Source: a virus. Taken from it: a stretch of 38,545 nt of DNA. The stretch is taken from the IMG/VR virus record IMGVR_UViG_3300030329_004824, positions 1 to 38,545 of that record. One strand, written 5' to 3'. Below are positions 17,737 to 26,845 of the stretch, in pieces (position 1 is the stretch's first letter; each line of letters opens with the position of its first letter). The position numbers and the translations under genes are program-made. Under the pieces are notes generated by a model. That model was not told where the DNA came from. It saw only the letters and a list, made by a program, of their open reading frames with translations, and did no database searches.

Positions 17737-20700
17737 TGCCAGAACGATTCGATTTCACCGGCTTGAATCCGATAACGCAGGACCAGGAGTTCGCACCGCA
17801 GCGCGCAACCACTCGATCAATTGACCAAGCCCTGGGATTGTCGACTCCCGACGACGGCCTCGACAAGTCCTTCAGCCTCTACGACTACGCTGTAGATCTC
17901 TGGAAGGCACCGGCCGCAGGAGCAGAAGGGTTTCTCCGCTCGATCTACGGGTTGGCCGATACCGTACTGGGCGACGTGCTTCCGGATGAGGATCGACTCG
18001 GCAGGATCATCGGCCGAACGGAGACAATCCCTGGCTCTATGATTGAGGGAGTAACGCAGTTCATGCTGGGGTTTATTCCCGTCGCTGGGTGGATCGGTCG
18101 CGGGGCGAACATCGGAAGGGCAGGCACAACCGCAGCCGGATTGTCCAAGCTGTCCAAGGCGGCGGCAGCCAAGAGCCGATCACCCAAGGCAATCAATTGG
18201 ACGCGGAATGCTGTTGCTTCGGGCATCGCTGATTTTGCTGCGTTCCCAGGACATGAGAAGCGTCTGAGCAATCTTCTCGCCGACCACACAGACCTCGCGG
18301 ATCCGGTGTTCGAGTTCCTCGCTGCCAATGACGACGACCCTGAGATTGTTGGCCGGCTCAAGGCTAGTCTAGAGGGATTTGGCATCGGCGGTCTTGTAGA
18401 CGGGATGGTCAGGGCACTCGTCTCAATGAAGAAGGCCGCCAACTTCAAGGTCTTCGGATATGGGAAGTCGATCACCGCTGATGAAATCCGCAAAGCCAAG
18501 GGGTGGAAGGAAGGCCAGGATGCGGGGGAGGTTCTCGATCCGGACACTACCCCACTCAACAACAAAGAGGTCTCCGCGCTACGCCAGGAGTATGACACCG
18601 ATGGCTACACCGAGACCTTCACGATGTCTAGGGAGGGCACCGACCGAACCTTCGCCATCTACAATGACGATGGTCGCGTCACCCTGATCGAGTTCGATGA
18701 CGACTTCGGGGTTGGGCGTAGTTCCACCCACGACTCTGTTGCTGAAGCTCGAGCCGCTGTGGGATACAAGCCGTCCATCGAGCAGGAGCGGGCGATCCTC
18801 GGCCAGCTTGACCAAGCGAAGAAGGGCGAGGACCTCGAGACGATTCCGACTGAGGACGACGTGGTCCCCACCATTCAAGGATCGGTTCGGAAATCCCAAG
18901 AACAACTCGATGCCCACAGCCGGCGCGCAGCTGTCTCGAGCCAGATGGTTCCCCCAGGGACACGCACCGAGCATATGAACATGACGGCCGATATCTGGGA
19001 GCCGAGCGATGTCAAAGGCGAGTGGGTCGCCGTCATCGGAGACACGTCTACGGGATACCAGACCTTCCGTATTGCCCGCCAGAAAGTGGAGGGGCAAAAG
19101 AATCCAGTCTGGGTGGACATCGATTCTGGAAAGGTGATGGGCAGGACCAAGGCTGAAGCTGCTCGCCAAGCCGGCGCGCTTGCCGAAGGCCGCGACTCTG
19201 CACGCTCACTCCGCAACCGTTCGGCGCATGAATTCAGCGATGAGCAAGAAGCTCTGGTAGTCAACTCCACGGTCGACGATATCCGGGCGCATCTCAAGCA
19301 AGCTCGCAATGACGTGAACCCCAGGGAATTGGATGTCGCCAGCCGCACGGTTCTCGCGCTCGAGAAGAACGACCTGAACCTGAAGTTGTTGGATGCCGAG
19401 CCAGCGGCAGTCGCTCGCACATTTGAAAAGATCCTCCGAGCAAACCGAGATCGTCTCAGGGAATTGCGCCAAACAGATCCCAAGGAAGCCGCAAAGTTCG
19501 AACGCCTGGCTGGACCTCAACGGTCGAGCCTCAAGGATCCCATGGGAAACACGCAGCTGCTGCGTGAATCCATGGAGTGGGAACGCCAACGCCTTGCGGA
19601 CATGACAGACGGCGATCCGGATTCTGTCAGCTTGAAGATCCGCGCCGACGAGTCTCTCGATGTAGCCGAGAAGTTCCTCTACCAGTTCCAGTCATGGCGT
19701 GCGACTCTCGAACTCACCGCTCGAGACGTGATGCGGAGAAGCAAGGCCCTGATTCTTGCTGGTCCGGATGAAGCCCCAACTGCAGCGTCATCTCTAGCAG
19801 CCGCAGAGCTACGGCATATGGAAGCTCTACGGACTCTCGAAGGATTGTCTGCTGTTACGGGTCGGGTCTTGCAAAGCCACCGAATCCCGTATGCACGTTC
19901 CCGAGACGCACTGCTCCGGAATTACAGCCACCCCAAGTACATGAATGATGCGGTGGAACGGGCACGCCAAAACCTTGCAGCTAATGACGACCTCGTAGCG
20001 ATCAGTCGCAACGTCAAGTCAACGAACGGAGGGATGATGGATAAGTCGATCCGAATCGGAACGGAATTGTTCATCAATAACATCCTCGGCGGCGGCAAGA
20101 CCCTGGCCATCAACATGGTTTCCGGTCTTGCGATGACCACATACCGACCATTTGAGAAGATGCTCGGTGCGACAATCACCAAGGACTGGGCCGGAATTCA
20201 AGACGCTGTGATGGACTACTCACGCATGGTCCGACACTTCAACTCCGCCATGAAGGCCGCGTGGAAAGCAACGAAAGAACAGCGCGCCCTGCTGATGGAT
20301 GACTCGAAGCTCGGCGAGTTCAGCCCTGGAGCAGTTGAGCGAGAGATCTCAGCCAAGAACTTCGGGATGAATCCAGACTCCGGATGGGGTCGGATGGTGG
20401 ACTGGATGGGCAAGTGGGGACTCGGCTATCCCAGCGCCATTCTTACTGGCACGGATGAGTTCATCAAGAACATGAACTACCAAGTCACAGCCGAGAGCAT
20501 TTTGTTCCGCGAAGGTCTAGCCAACGGCAAGAGCTACAAGGACGCGGCGAAGCACGCGGTCGAGAATGTGCGCGACACGATCTGGAATTACCAGATGATG
20601 AGCCAGGAAGTTCTTGAGAAGAAGATCTTCCGAGAGCTAGACCCTCGCGCCTATCAGTCCAAGAGCGAGATGCGGGAGCACGCTCGACTTGAAGCTGACC

Positions 20701-22193
20701 GGCAATGGAACAGCGACGATAACGCCCTGGTGCGATTGGTGACTCAGGAGTCTAAGCTCCAATCTGAGAAGGCGACCTTCACCGAGCACCTGGATCACAC
20801 GGGTGGCGATGCATTCGAACGGTTCACGGCCAAGTATGTGCAGGGCGCTGTCATCGAGCATCCAGCACTGCGGTTCTTCGCTACTTTTATCCGCACTCCA
20901 TACAACGTGCTGCGGTGGGGCCAGAATAGAACCTTCGACCCAATGATGGCGATCTCCCGATATCTGAGAGACACGACCTTCGACACCATCAAGATCGGTA
21001 ACAAGACTCGGCGACTCCAATCGCTCGAGAACACCAAGAATAAGTTCCTCCAAGACCTGCGAGCGGTGGGCGACGGAACCGATGTTGGGAACCGAGCAGC
21101 ACTGCGGAAGCAACAAGACGCGCTCGGCAAACTTGCATCTGGGGTAGGCATGATGGCGACCTTCACCCATTTAGCGCAGAACGGAATGGTGACCGGCGGT
21201 GGCCCTCGCGACAAAGAGCAGCGGCAGATTCTCATGGAAGCTGGCTGGCAACCCTACTCGATCAGGGTTGGAGACAACGCCTGGATTGAATACCGACGCC
21301 TTGATCCAATCGCCACCGTGCTCGGAACCGTGGCAGACATGTATGAGGTCGGACGTTTCGCACATGCTGACCAGCAGCCCGAGGCCGAGGATATCGGCAT
21401 GGCCATGGTGATCGCTCTCGCGAACAACGCAACCAACAAGACCTACATGACCGGCATCCGAAACCTGGTTGAGGGTGCCACCGATCCTGAGCGGAACATG
21501 GCCCGCGTGCTAAGAGGATACGCGAGCGCGGCAATTCCACGCGGCTTGTCGGATGTAGGCAAGTGGCTGGCTGGGGAAGACGAAGTGATGAAGGATGTTC
21601 GCACAGCCGTGGACGCACTTCGAAACCGTGTGCCCTATCTGGGAGACGACATCGACCCCCTTCGGAACTTCATGGGTGAACCGATCCGTCGCACCAACCA
21701 GCTTGGAGCAGACACCATCGGATCGGTCGCAAATCTGTTCGTTCCGATTGCCTATCGAGAGACGAAAGACAACTTGATCGGGATAGAACTCGCCACCTTG
21801 AAGCACGGGTTCTCTCCCCCGCGCCGCAAGATGCTAGGCATAGACCTGGGCGAAGTCCGCAGCGCAAGAGGTCAGTCGGCATACGACAGGATGCTCGAGC
21901 TGCGCGGGGAGATAATGATTCGCGGTGAGGATCTGCGGGCCGCTCTGCGGAAGCTGATCAACTCTCCGGAATACCAGCGAATGCCTCTTGAGTCCACGCT
22001 AGAAGAACCGAGTCCGCGCATCGACCAGATCAATCGCGTAGTGAACAGGTATCACCGCAAAGCCGCGACTCAGATGAAGAAAGAATTCCCAGACCTAGCC
22101 AACGCTCTGATCGAGATTCGCCGAGAGCGGCAATTGAACAGGCAGGGCCTCGGAACCACCAACAACCAATCCATCCTCCAGCAATTCAGATAG
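17736..22193 (+). CDS. Large internal virion protein D, T7 gp16-like, without a visible transglycosylase domain
   Basis: The largest protein in the window, 1485 aa, in the gp16 position. T7 gp16 (1318 aa) crosses the inner membrane during DNA ejection and carries an N-terminal lytic transglycosylase. Here the N-terminus (about 45-150) instead has two hydrophobic blocks, AAGAEGFLRSIYGLADTVLG and EGVTQFMLGFIPVAGWIGRG. I found no ES-x-G..GLMQ-type transglycosylase signature. The middle and C-terminus (NMVSGLAMTTYRPFEKMLGA, LRFFATFIRTPYNVLRWGQN, MATFTHLAQNGMVTGGGP) carry further membrane-like segments as expected for a conduit protein. It ends 4 bp before the tail-fibre adaptor gene. Confidence 0.85.
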   Translation: MPERFDFTGLNPITQDQEFAPQRATTRSIDQALGLSTPDDGLDKSFSLYDYAVDLWKAPAAGAEGFLRSIYGLADTVLGDVLPDEDRLGRIIGRTETIPGSMIEGVTQFMLGFIPVAGWIGRGANIGRAGTTAAGLSKLSKAAAAKSRSPKAINWTRNAVASGIADFAAFPGHEKRLSNLLADHTDLADPVFEFLAANDDDPEIVGRLKASLEGFGIGGLVDGMVRALVSMKKAANFKVFGYGKSITADEIRKAKGWKEGQDAGEVLDPDTTPLNNKEVSALRQEYDTDGYTETFTMSREGTDRTFAIYNDDGRVTLIEFDDDFGVGRSSTHDSVAEARAAVGYKPSIEQERAILGQLDQAKKGEDLETIPTEDDVVPTIQGSVRKSQEQLDAHSRRAAVSSQMVPPGTRTEHMNMTADIWEPSDVKGEWVAVIGDTSTGYQTFRIARQKVEGQKNPVWVDIDSGKVMGRTKAEAARQAGALAEGRDSARSLRNRSAHEFSDEQEALVVNSTVDDIRAHLKQARNDVNPRELDVASRTVLALEKNDLNLKLLDAEPAAVARTFEKILRANRDRLRELRQTDPKEAAKFERLAGPQRSSLKDPMGNTQLLRESMEWERQRLADMTDGDPDSVSLKIRADESLDVAEKFLYQFQSWRATLELTARDVMRRSKALILAGPDEAPTAASSLAAAELRHMEALRTLEGLSAVTGRVLQSHRIPYARSRDALLRNYSHPKYMNDAVERARQNLAANDDLVAISRNVKSTNGGMMDKSIRIGTELFINNILGGGKTLAINMVSGLAMTTYRPFEKMLGATITKDWAGIQDAVMDYSRMVRHFNSAMKAAWKATKEQRALLMDDSKLGEFSPGAVEREISAKNFGMNPDSGWGRMVDWMGKWGLGYPSAILTGTDEFIKNMNYQVTAESILFREGLANGKSYKDAAKHAVENVRDTIWNYQMMSQEVLEKKIFRELDPRAYQSKSEMREHARLEADRQWNSDDNALVRLVTQESKLQSEKATFTEHLDHTGGDAFERFTAKYVQGAVIEHPALRFFATFIRTPYNVLRWGQNRTFDPMMAISRYLRDTTFDTIKIGNKTRRLQSLENTKNKFLQDLRAVGDGTDVGNRAALRKQQDALGKLASGVGMMATFTHLAQNGMVTGGGPRDKEQRQILMEAGWQPYSIRVGDNAWIEYRRLDPIATVLGTVADMYEVGRFAHADQQPEAEDIGMAMVIALANNATNKTYMTGIRNLVEGATDPERNMARVLRGYASAAIPRGLSDVGKWLAGEDEVMKDVRTAVDALRNRVPYLGDDIDPLRNFMGEPIRRTNQLGADTIGSVANLFVPIAYRETKDNLIGIELATLKHGFSPPRRKMLGIDLGEVRSARGQSAYDRMLELRGEIMIRGEDLRAALRKLINSPEYQRMPLESTLEEPSPRIDQINRVVNRYHRKAATQMKKEFPDLANALIEIRRERQLNRQGLGTTNNQSILQQFR

Positions 22194-22197
22194 CCCG

Positions 22198-22581
22198 ATG
22201 CCCGACGCAGGAAAGAACGCAATCACGACGATCACCTATAGCTTGGCGGGCGATCCGCCGGTCTATATTGACTTCACCTTCCTCGACAAGGACCACGTCA
22301 AAGTCGAGGTGTCGACCGACTCAGGTGCGTCCTACACGGCGAAGACTCGCAACACGCACTACACCATCGACTCTCTGAATTTCATCAATTGGACGACAGG
22401 GAACGCGCCTCCTGCCGCCTCGACCACCAGGGTTCGCATGACCCGCGATACCCCGCACCCATCAGACGGCGGCAGCTACCTCGCAGCTGAGTTCACATCT
22501 CGAGCACCGCTAAACCAAACCGACCTCGAGAACTGCCTGAAGCAATGTCTCTACTACGCCGAGGAGGTCGCTGACGCGTGA
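22198..22581 (+). CDS. Tail-fibre adaptor protein 1 (T7 gp17 N-terminal-like)
   Basis: A 127-aa protein matching only the N-terminal, tail-attaching domain of T7-type fibres: PVYIDFTFLDKDHVKVEVST (about 20-39), then YTIDSLNFINW and RVRMTRDTPHP. T7 gp17 is 553 aa and continues into a shaft and tip, but this protein stops after a short helix (LNQTDLENCLKQCLYYAEEV), the usual lead into the shaft. It may therefore serve as an anchor for a separately encoded fibre. The next gene has the same design and starts within its stop codon (GTGA). Confidence 0.8.
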   Translation: MPDAGKNAITTITYSLAGDPPVYIDFTFLDKDHVKVEVSTDSGASYTAKTRNTHYTIDSLNFINWTTGNAPPAASTTRVRMTRDTPHPSDGGSYLAAEFTSRAPLNQTDLENCLKQCLYYAEEVADA

Positions 22582-22910
22582 CCAGTGCAGTTCCGAGCCT
22601 GCTGATTGAAGCGAGCGGCGACGGTGTTACCCGTAGCTTCCACATCTCCTTTGGGTTTCTGCAACCCAGCCACATCCAGGCAGAGATCGATGGCCAAGCT
22701 ACGACGGATTTCACCGTTAGCGGAGACACGCTCACCTTCACCACAGCGCCGGCTGACGGAACCTCGATCACATTCACTCGCTCCACACCGCACGACGAAC
22801 TCTACGTCAAGCCCAAGAAGTGGGCGCGGCTACCGGCACGCGATCTGAAGGCGGCCTTCAACCAAGTCCTCTACTACACAGAGGAAGTTCACTTCGCGGG
22901 AGATTCGTAG
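22578..22910 (+). CDS. Tail-fibre adaptor protein 2 (paralogous T7 gp17 N-terminal-like)
   Basis: A 110-aa protein starting at GTG 22578 inside the previous stop. Its fold pattern repeats that of its neighbour: FHISFGFLQPSHIQAEIDGQ (about 21-40), a strand pair with TLTFTTAPADGTSITFTRST, then a helix DLKAAFNQVLYYTEEV. The last resembles the neighbour's LENCLKQCLYYAEEV. The pair looks like an old tandem duplication of the fibre anchor domain. Like the first, it lacks any shaft or receptor-binding tip. Two different anchors could let the tail carry two fibre types or a branched fibre. Confidence 0.78.
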   Translation: MTSAVPSLLIEASGDGVTRSFHISFGFLQPSHIQAEIDGQATTDFTVSGDTLTFTTAPADGTSITFTRSTPHDELYVKPKKWARLPARDLKAAFNQVLYYTEEVHFAGDS

Positions 22911-22911
22911 C

Positions 22912-23160
22912 ATGGTGTGGGACGGCGTAGAGCGGAGGTCTGACGAACTTAACGGTCGCGTTGCTGTGCTAGAGGCGCAGACGCGAGCGGCTGACCAGAC
23001 GATCCGAGAGCTACGCGAAGATCTCAAAACCATTCGAGACATGTGCGGCCAGATACGAACCGACATGCACGCCGCCCGTGTCGTAGGAAAATTCTCACTT
23101 GGTGCCGCGATCACGTTGGGTGGCGTGATCGGATGGGCACTCAATTTCTTGAAAGCCTAA
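22912..23160 (+). CDS. Holin-like or XhlA-like coiled-coil membrane protein
   Basis: An 82-aa protein with an N-terminal coiled coil (ERRSDELNGRVAVLEAQTRA onward, about 7-50) and one C-terminal membrane helix (FSLGAAITLGGVIGWALNFL, about 61-80). This layout is that of XhlA-type (haemolysin XhlA) and similar small phage membrane proteins that act in lysis, often as holin partners. It sits in the place where many podoviruses keep holin genes, between tail fibre and terminase genes (T7 gp17.5). No endolysin gene is adjacent. ATG 22912 begins one base after the preceding stop. Confidence 0.6.
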   Translation: MVWDGVERRSDELNGRVAVLEAQTRAADQTIRELREDLKTIRDMCGQIRTDMHAARVVGKFSLGAAITLGGVIGWALNFLKA

Positions 23161-23177
23161 CCACCTACGCCATCACC

Positions 23178-23777
23178 ATGAGAGTATTAGCAATTGAGGG
23201 TGCCATCCCGCAACTAAGTATTACCGGGGCGACCAACGCCGACCCTATCGTTATCACCACTTCCTCTACCACCAACCTCGAAACGGGGATGAAGGTCACC
23301 ATTGCCGGCGTAGGTGGAAACACCAACGCGAACGGCGAGCACCGAATCACCGTGATCGACTCCACTACCTTCCGGTTGAACAAGGTAGCAGGCAATGCGG
23401 CCTACACGTCTGGCGGAACCATCGACGCCAACTTCTCTCGCGAAAAGCAATACTCCTCTGGCACTTCGTCGATGGGCAAGAAGCACTTCATCAACTGGAA
23501 GGCACCGATGTATAAGTCATCGCGCATATTCGTCCAGCTGGCGAGCGACCCGACAACCACCAATAAGGACATCAAGATCGAAGCTCTGGGAATGCCCACG
23601 GGCGATGCCGATTGGGCGGTTCTCGACACGGTCACCCAGGCGGACACCTTCACTCAGGACACAACTTGGCAGTACACCAGCGCCGCATTCGACAGCTACC
23701 CCATCATGGCGATCCGTGTGACGGCTGTTTCTTCCTCGACCAACGTCATGCGGGCCTGGATTGTGGCAGCTGAATGA
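23178..23777 (+). CDS. Putative virion or tail-decoration protein with an FCCH-like domain
   Basis: A 199-aa protein with no recognised enzyme motif. Residues about 13-83 are an FCCH-like beta domain, LSITGATNADPIVITTSSTT with VTIAGVGGNTNANG and SGGTID. It is nearly the same design as the insert in the nozzle protein at 10606-10827. The C-terminal half (about 100-199) looks like a beta sandwich with alternating strands (FINWKAPMYKSSRIFVQLAS), as in carbohydrate-binding or receptor-binding tips. ATG 23178 is preferred over an earlier in-frame start at 23043 that would overlap the holin-like gene. It overlaps the small terminase start (ATGA). Tail location is inferred from context. Confidence 0.65.
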   Translation: MRVLAIEGAIPQLSITGATNADPIVITTSSTTNLETGMKVTIAGVGGNTNANGEHRITVIDSTTFRLNKVAGNAAYTSGGTIDANFSREKQYSSGTSSMGKKHFINWKAPMYKSSRIFVQLASDPTTTNKDIKIEALGMPTGDADWAVLDTVTQADTFTQDTTWQYTSAAFDSYPIMAIRVTAVSSSTNVMRAWIVAAE

Positions 23778-23989
23778 TCGACTCTGATCGAAACACCGAT
23801 CTGGCTCGCAAGCTGGTCGAGACTTTGCTCGATGAGATTGACAACGGCAGGACTGATGCGCCGTTCTTGCAGGTTGTGCGACAGGTGATCAAGGATTCCG
23901 GCGTCGAGATGATGGCCGACGCCAGCAGTAAGATCACCGATTTGCAAGACGCGCTTCCACGGAAGCCGCAGTTCAAGACCGTTGACTGA
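23774..23989 (+). CDS. Small terminase subunit, T7 gp18-like
   Basis: DNA-recognition partner of the packaging motor. Its 71 aa is a little shorter than T7 gp18 (89 aa). The pattern ARKLVETLLDEIDNGRTDAPFLQVVRQVIKDSGVE (about 11-45) is the recognisable core of T7-type small terminases. It sits directly before the large subunit and overlaps it by 8 bp. Start ATG 23774 overlaps the preceding stop. Confidence 0.85.
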   Translation: MIDSDRNTDLARKLVETLLDEIDNGRTDAPFLQVVRQVIKDSGVEMMADASSKITDLQDALPRKPQFKTVD

Positions 23990-25742
23990 ATCGAGCAGCG
24001 CGACGGAATCGACTAGCGCGACTAACGCCTGGAGCGACGAAGACCTCAAGGACTTCCGGATGTTCCTATGCCTGGCGTTCCACACGCTGGACATCGGCGA
24101 GCCTACGCGCCTGCAATACGACTGTGCCAAGCATATGCAGCACGGTCCGAACCGGCTTGTGATCGAAGCGTTTCGCGGCTTCGGAAAGAGCCTGATCGCA
24201 TCGCTCTATCTGCTGTGGAAATTGCTACAGGACAAGGAGCGCAAGGTTCTCTATACGTCGGCGTCCGCAGGAAAGGCCAGCAAAGCGACCACTTTCATGC
24301 TGTCCATGCTGTCCAAGATGCCGCACTTGCGCGAGCTACTGCCCGAGATAGACCAGCGATCCTCGTCGCTGGGGTTCGATGTGGCCGGCGTTATGCCGTC
24401 TCAGGATCCGAGCGTCACCGCTTTGTCCATCACAGCCAACGCGATAACAGGCACACGGAGCACGGATATCTGCGCCGATGACGTGGAATCCAAGAAGAAC
24501 TCTATGACCGCTGGGATGCGCGAACGAATCCAAGACGTGTGTCGCGAGCTTGGCGGTGCATTGCTCAGGTCCGAGGACGAGGTCCCCGACGCTAAGGTCT
24601 TCTATCTGGGCACGCCACAGCTGGAGGAGTCGCTCTATCATGAGCTTCCCAAGCGGGGATACCGGGTGATGATTTACCCCATCACCTACCCCACACCCGA
24701 GGAGATCGATCTGTATATGGGTCGGCTCGCACCGATCATCCTTTCGGATCTTGAGAAGGACCCGAGCCTCGCAGGCCAGCCGACCGAGCCAACGCGGTTT
24801 GGATCTGAGGTCATCCTCCAACGCGAGGCCGAGTATGGGCACTTGGGATTCCTGCTGCAGTTCAAGCTCATGCCGACCATCGGCGCAGCCGAGCGGTTCC
24901 CGCTGCGCGTTCCCGACCTCATCGTCATGGATTGCGATGCAGAGCTCGCGCCCGAGCGCATGGTCTGGAGCAACTCCCCCGAGCTACGCTACGACGATGC
25001 CGAATTGGAGTGTTGCGGATTCAACCGCGATCACTTCCATCGTCCCGCTCAGATCCTGGGGGACTGGATCCCCTACACCGACAGCGTCATGGCCGTCGAT
25101 ATCTCCGGTCGAGGCAAGGATGAGCTGGGCTGGTGTGTCGCCAAATATCTGAACGGCACGGTGCATGTGTTAGATGTCGGCGGGATGCTGGATGGCACCT
25201 GCGAGACCACACTTGATCAGCTGGGCCGGCTCGCCAGGCGTTGGGGAGTCAAGACCATGATCGCCGAGGAAAACTGGGGCGACGGTATGTGGTCCAAGCT
25301 CATGCGCCCCCACCTGGAACGCCACCATCCAAAGTGTGCGCTGCAGGAGTTCAAGACCAAAGGCCAAAAGGAGACGAGGATCATTGGAATCCTAGATCCG
25401 CTCCTCGCATCGCATCGTCTGGTTATCAATCGATCCGCGATATTGAACGACACGGAATCCGCGAAGTCCTACACGCATATTGATCGTGACGCTTCACTGT
25501 CCTACCAGCTGATCTACCAGTTGAGCAGGATCACCACGGATCGCGGATCACTGCAACACGACGACCGTCTGGACGCGGTTGCACAAGCTGCGGCATACTT
25601 CGTCGACCTGATGGATGCTGACCAGGAGAGGATGATGCAGACACGCAGGCAGGAGGAGTTCGAAAATCGACTTAGCGATTGGCATGACTTTGTGTCCAAC
25701 GCACCCGCTACCCCCACCGATTGGTACCAGCATGACCACTAA
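23982..25742 (+). CDS. Large terminase subunit (packaging ATPase-nuclease, T7 gp19-like)
   Basis: DNA packaging motor, 586 aa, the same length as T7 gp19. ATPase: Walker A in AFRGFGKSLIA (about 63-73) and Walker B in TDICADDVESKKNS (about 161-174), with ITGTRS before it as in T7. Nuclease (RNase H-like): first acidic site MAVDISGRGKDELGW (about 370-384), then MIAEENWGDGMW, and HDDRLDAVAQAAAYF near the end. The only start that keeps the family's N-terminal helix (DEDLKDFRMFLCLAFHTL) is TTG 23982, which overlaps the small subunit; the first ATG (24060) would cut into it. A GACTAGC/GACTAAC repeat lies at its 5' end. Confidence 0.95.
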   Translation: MTESSSATESTSATNAWSDEDLKDFRMFLCLAFHTLDIGEPTRLQYDCAKHMQHGPNRLVIEAFRGFGKSLIASLYLLWKLLQDKERKVLYTSASAGKASKATTFMLSMLSKMPHLRELLPEIDQRSSSLGFDVAGVMPSQDPSVTALSITANAITGTRSTDICADDVESKKNSMTAGMRERIQDVCRELGGALLRSEDEVPDAKVFYLGTPQLEESLYHELPKRGYRVMIYPITYPTPEEIDLYMGRLAPIILSDLEKDPSLAGQPTEPTRFGSEVILQREAEYGHLGFLLQFKLMPTIGAAERFPLRVPDLIVMDCDAELAPERMVWSNSPELRYDDAELECCGFNRDHFHRPAQILGDWIPYTDSVMAVDISGRGKDELGWCVAKYLNGTVHVLDVGGMLDGTCETTLDQLGRLARRWGVKTMIAEENWGDGMWSKLMRPHLERHHPKCALQEFKTKGQKETRIIGILDPLLASHRLVINRSAILNDTESAKSYTHIDRDASLSYQLIYQLSRITTDRGSLQHDDRLDAVAQAAAYFVDLMDADQERMMQTRRQEEFENRLSDWHDFVSNAPATPTDWYQHDH

Positions 25743-25932
25743 CAAGACCGACTTCGCCGCCATCCTCATCGAACTCACGCAAGCCTGGAACCCAGGGGTG
25801 AAGTATGGAACACCGAAGAACACTCTCGAGTTCCGCGAATTGATGAACCGGGCCTGCATCGCGGTGAAAGCCAAGCCAGCGCAACCCGCACCACCCAAGC
25901 CAAAGCCAAAGCCCAAGCCGAAAGCCAAATAG
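25732..25932 (+). CDS. Small protein with Pro/Lys tail, 66 aa
   Basis: An unrecognised protein from ATG 25732, overlapping the large terminase stop by 11 bp. Residues 1-45 (MTTNKTDFAAILIELTQAWN) look like a small helical domain with an Asn/Arg-rich end. Residues about 48-66 are a low-complexity tail of Ala, Pro and Lys ending KPKPKPKPKAK. The tail resembles the 17-aa peptide after the portal gene. A basic Pro-rich tail could bind nucleic acid or act as a flexible tether. It closes the rightward virion block. Confidence 0.6.
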   Translation: MTTNKTDFAAILIELTQAWNPGVKYGTPKNTLEFRELMNRACIAVKAKPAQPAPPKPKPKPKPKAK

Positions 25933-25963
25933 TCCTGGCTGAGTCGGCCCACCCTGCTACCGT

Positions 25964-26533
25964 ATGCGTATGACTACGACCCAAGGGACAACGGGGGGTC
26001 GTTCTCGAAAGAAAGCGCACGACAAGCGCAAGAATCACTGGGCCAAGGTAGCACCGCGCTCAGAGATCGCACAGCGAATCGAAACGCTGGCGGTTGAGCA
26101 GAACCTGAGCAGGGTAGACCTCGCTCGCGCCGTGGATATCCGATATCCCACCCTCAATCGCATGATGAGGGTTGGCGAATTGCCGGCCAGGATCATCGCT
26201 GACCTGGCGAAGACGCTTGGCACCTCCACCGAGTTCATCCTCACGGGTGAGGATTCCGCGAGCGACCTGATCGGCGCCAGTGTCGCCAAACTCGACGAGG
26301 CACTGTTTGCGCTCAACGCCACCGCCGAGATCATCAGCCGCCTGCAATGCGACGATGCCGAGGACGATGGCGGCGACGATGCGGCACACCTCGCGACCAT
26401 CCTCGCGTATGTCGAGTGGAATGGCGATCAAGAGGGCACTACCTGTCCGTGCTGTCGACGCGCCAAGCCACACGGGCACCATCCGCAGTGTGCCCTCGGG
26501 GCAGCTGTCTCCGATGACGGATGCGGCGACTGA
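25964..26533 (+). CDS. XRE-family HTH regulator with a C-terminal Cys/His cluster
   Basis: A 189-aa DNA-binding protein (start ATG 25964, or ATG 25970 six bases on). The N-terminus is basic (GGRSRKKAHDKRKNHW). Residues about 36-90 form an XRE/Cro-type helix-turn-helix: IAQRIETLAVEQNLSRVDLA with RAVDIRYPTLNRMMRVGELP, then LAKTLGTSTEFILTGE. An acidic linker follows, and the end holds CPCCRRAKPHGHHPQCALGAA, a C-x2-C...H-x-H..C arrangement that probably binds zinc and is common in small phage proteins. It opens the accessory block after the terminase. It could be a Cro-like or late-module regulator; its target sites are not identified. Confidence 0.8.
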   Translation: MRMTTTQGTTGGRSRKKAHDKRKNHWAKVAPRSEIAQRIETLAVEQNLSRVDLARAVDIRYPTLNRMMRVGELPARIIADLAKTLGTSTEFILTGEDSASDLIGASVAKLDEALFALNATAEIISRLQCDDAEDDGGDDAAHLATILAYVEWNGDQEGTTCPCCRRAKPHGHHPQCALGAAVSDDGCGD

Positions 26534-26748
26534 GGCTCGCCGAGTCGATCACCATGATCTATACCGACGCGCACGGCGAGGTCGTCCTGATCTTGGATGA
26601 TGTGGTCAGATCAACGCTTCGCCTGGTCAGGGGGATGCCCCCTCCCGTGATCAAGAGCACGGTCGGAGGAGCCAGCTACCATCTGACCCAGCTGTGGGTA
26701 TGGGACGACATAGTCGAGATGGTCGAGTACCAGGAGGAGGCTCGGTAG
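26521..26748 (+). CDS. Hypothetical protein, 75 aa
   Basis: An unrecognised small protein. ATG 26521 overlaps the XRE gene stop by 13 bp; ATG 26554 is an alternative in-frame start (MIYTDAHGEVVLIL). It looks like an alternating beta and helix fold with YTDAHGEVVLILDDVVRSTL and an acidic C-terminus (VEMVEYQEEAR). Nothing in it suggests an enzyme. Being coupled to the regulator, it may work with it. Confidence 0.45.
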   Translation: MRRLRLAESITMIYTDAHGEVVLILDDVVRSTLRLVRGMPPPVIKSTVGGASYHLTQLWVWDDIVEMVEYQEEAR

Positions 26749-26845
26749 TGTCGCAGTGCCGCCAGTTTGCCCTGTAATCGATTCGGATGGGTCCGGAGTC
26801 TATTCATAGCTCCAAATCCCAACGCGCAGCACAGGCCAATCTGGA

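Noticed and set aside
23043-23177. A longer N-terminus for the FCCH-domain protein
   Set aside because: The extra 45 residues lie in the holin-like gene in another frame and are Arg/Trp-rich. ATG 23178 gives a natural protein start.
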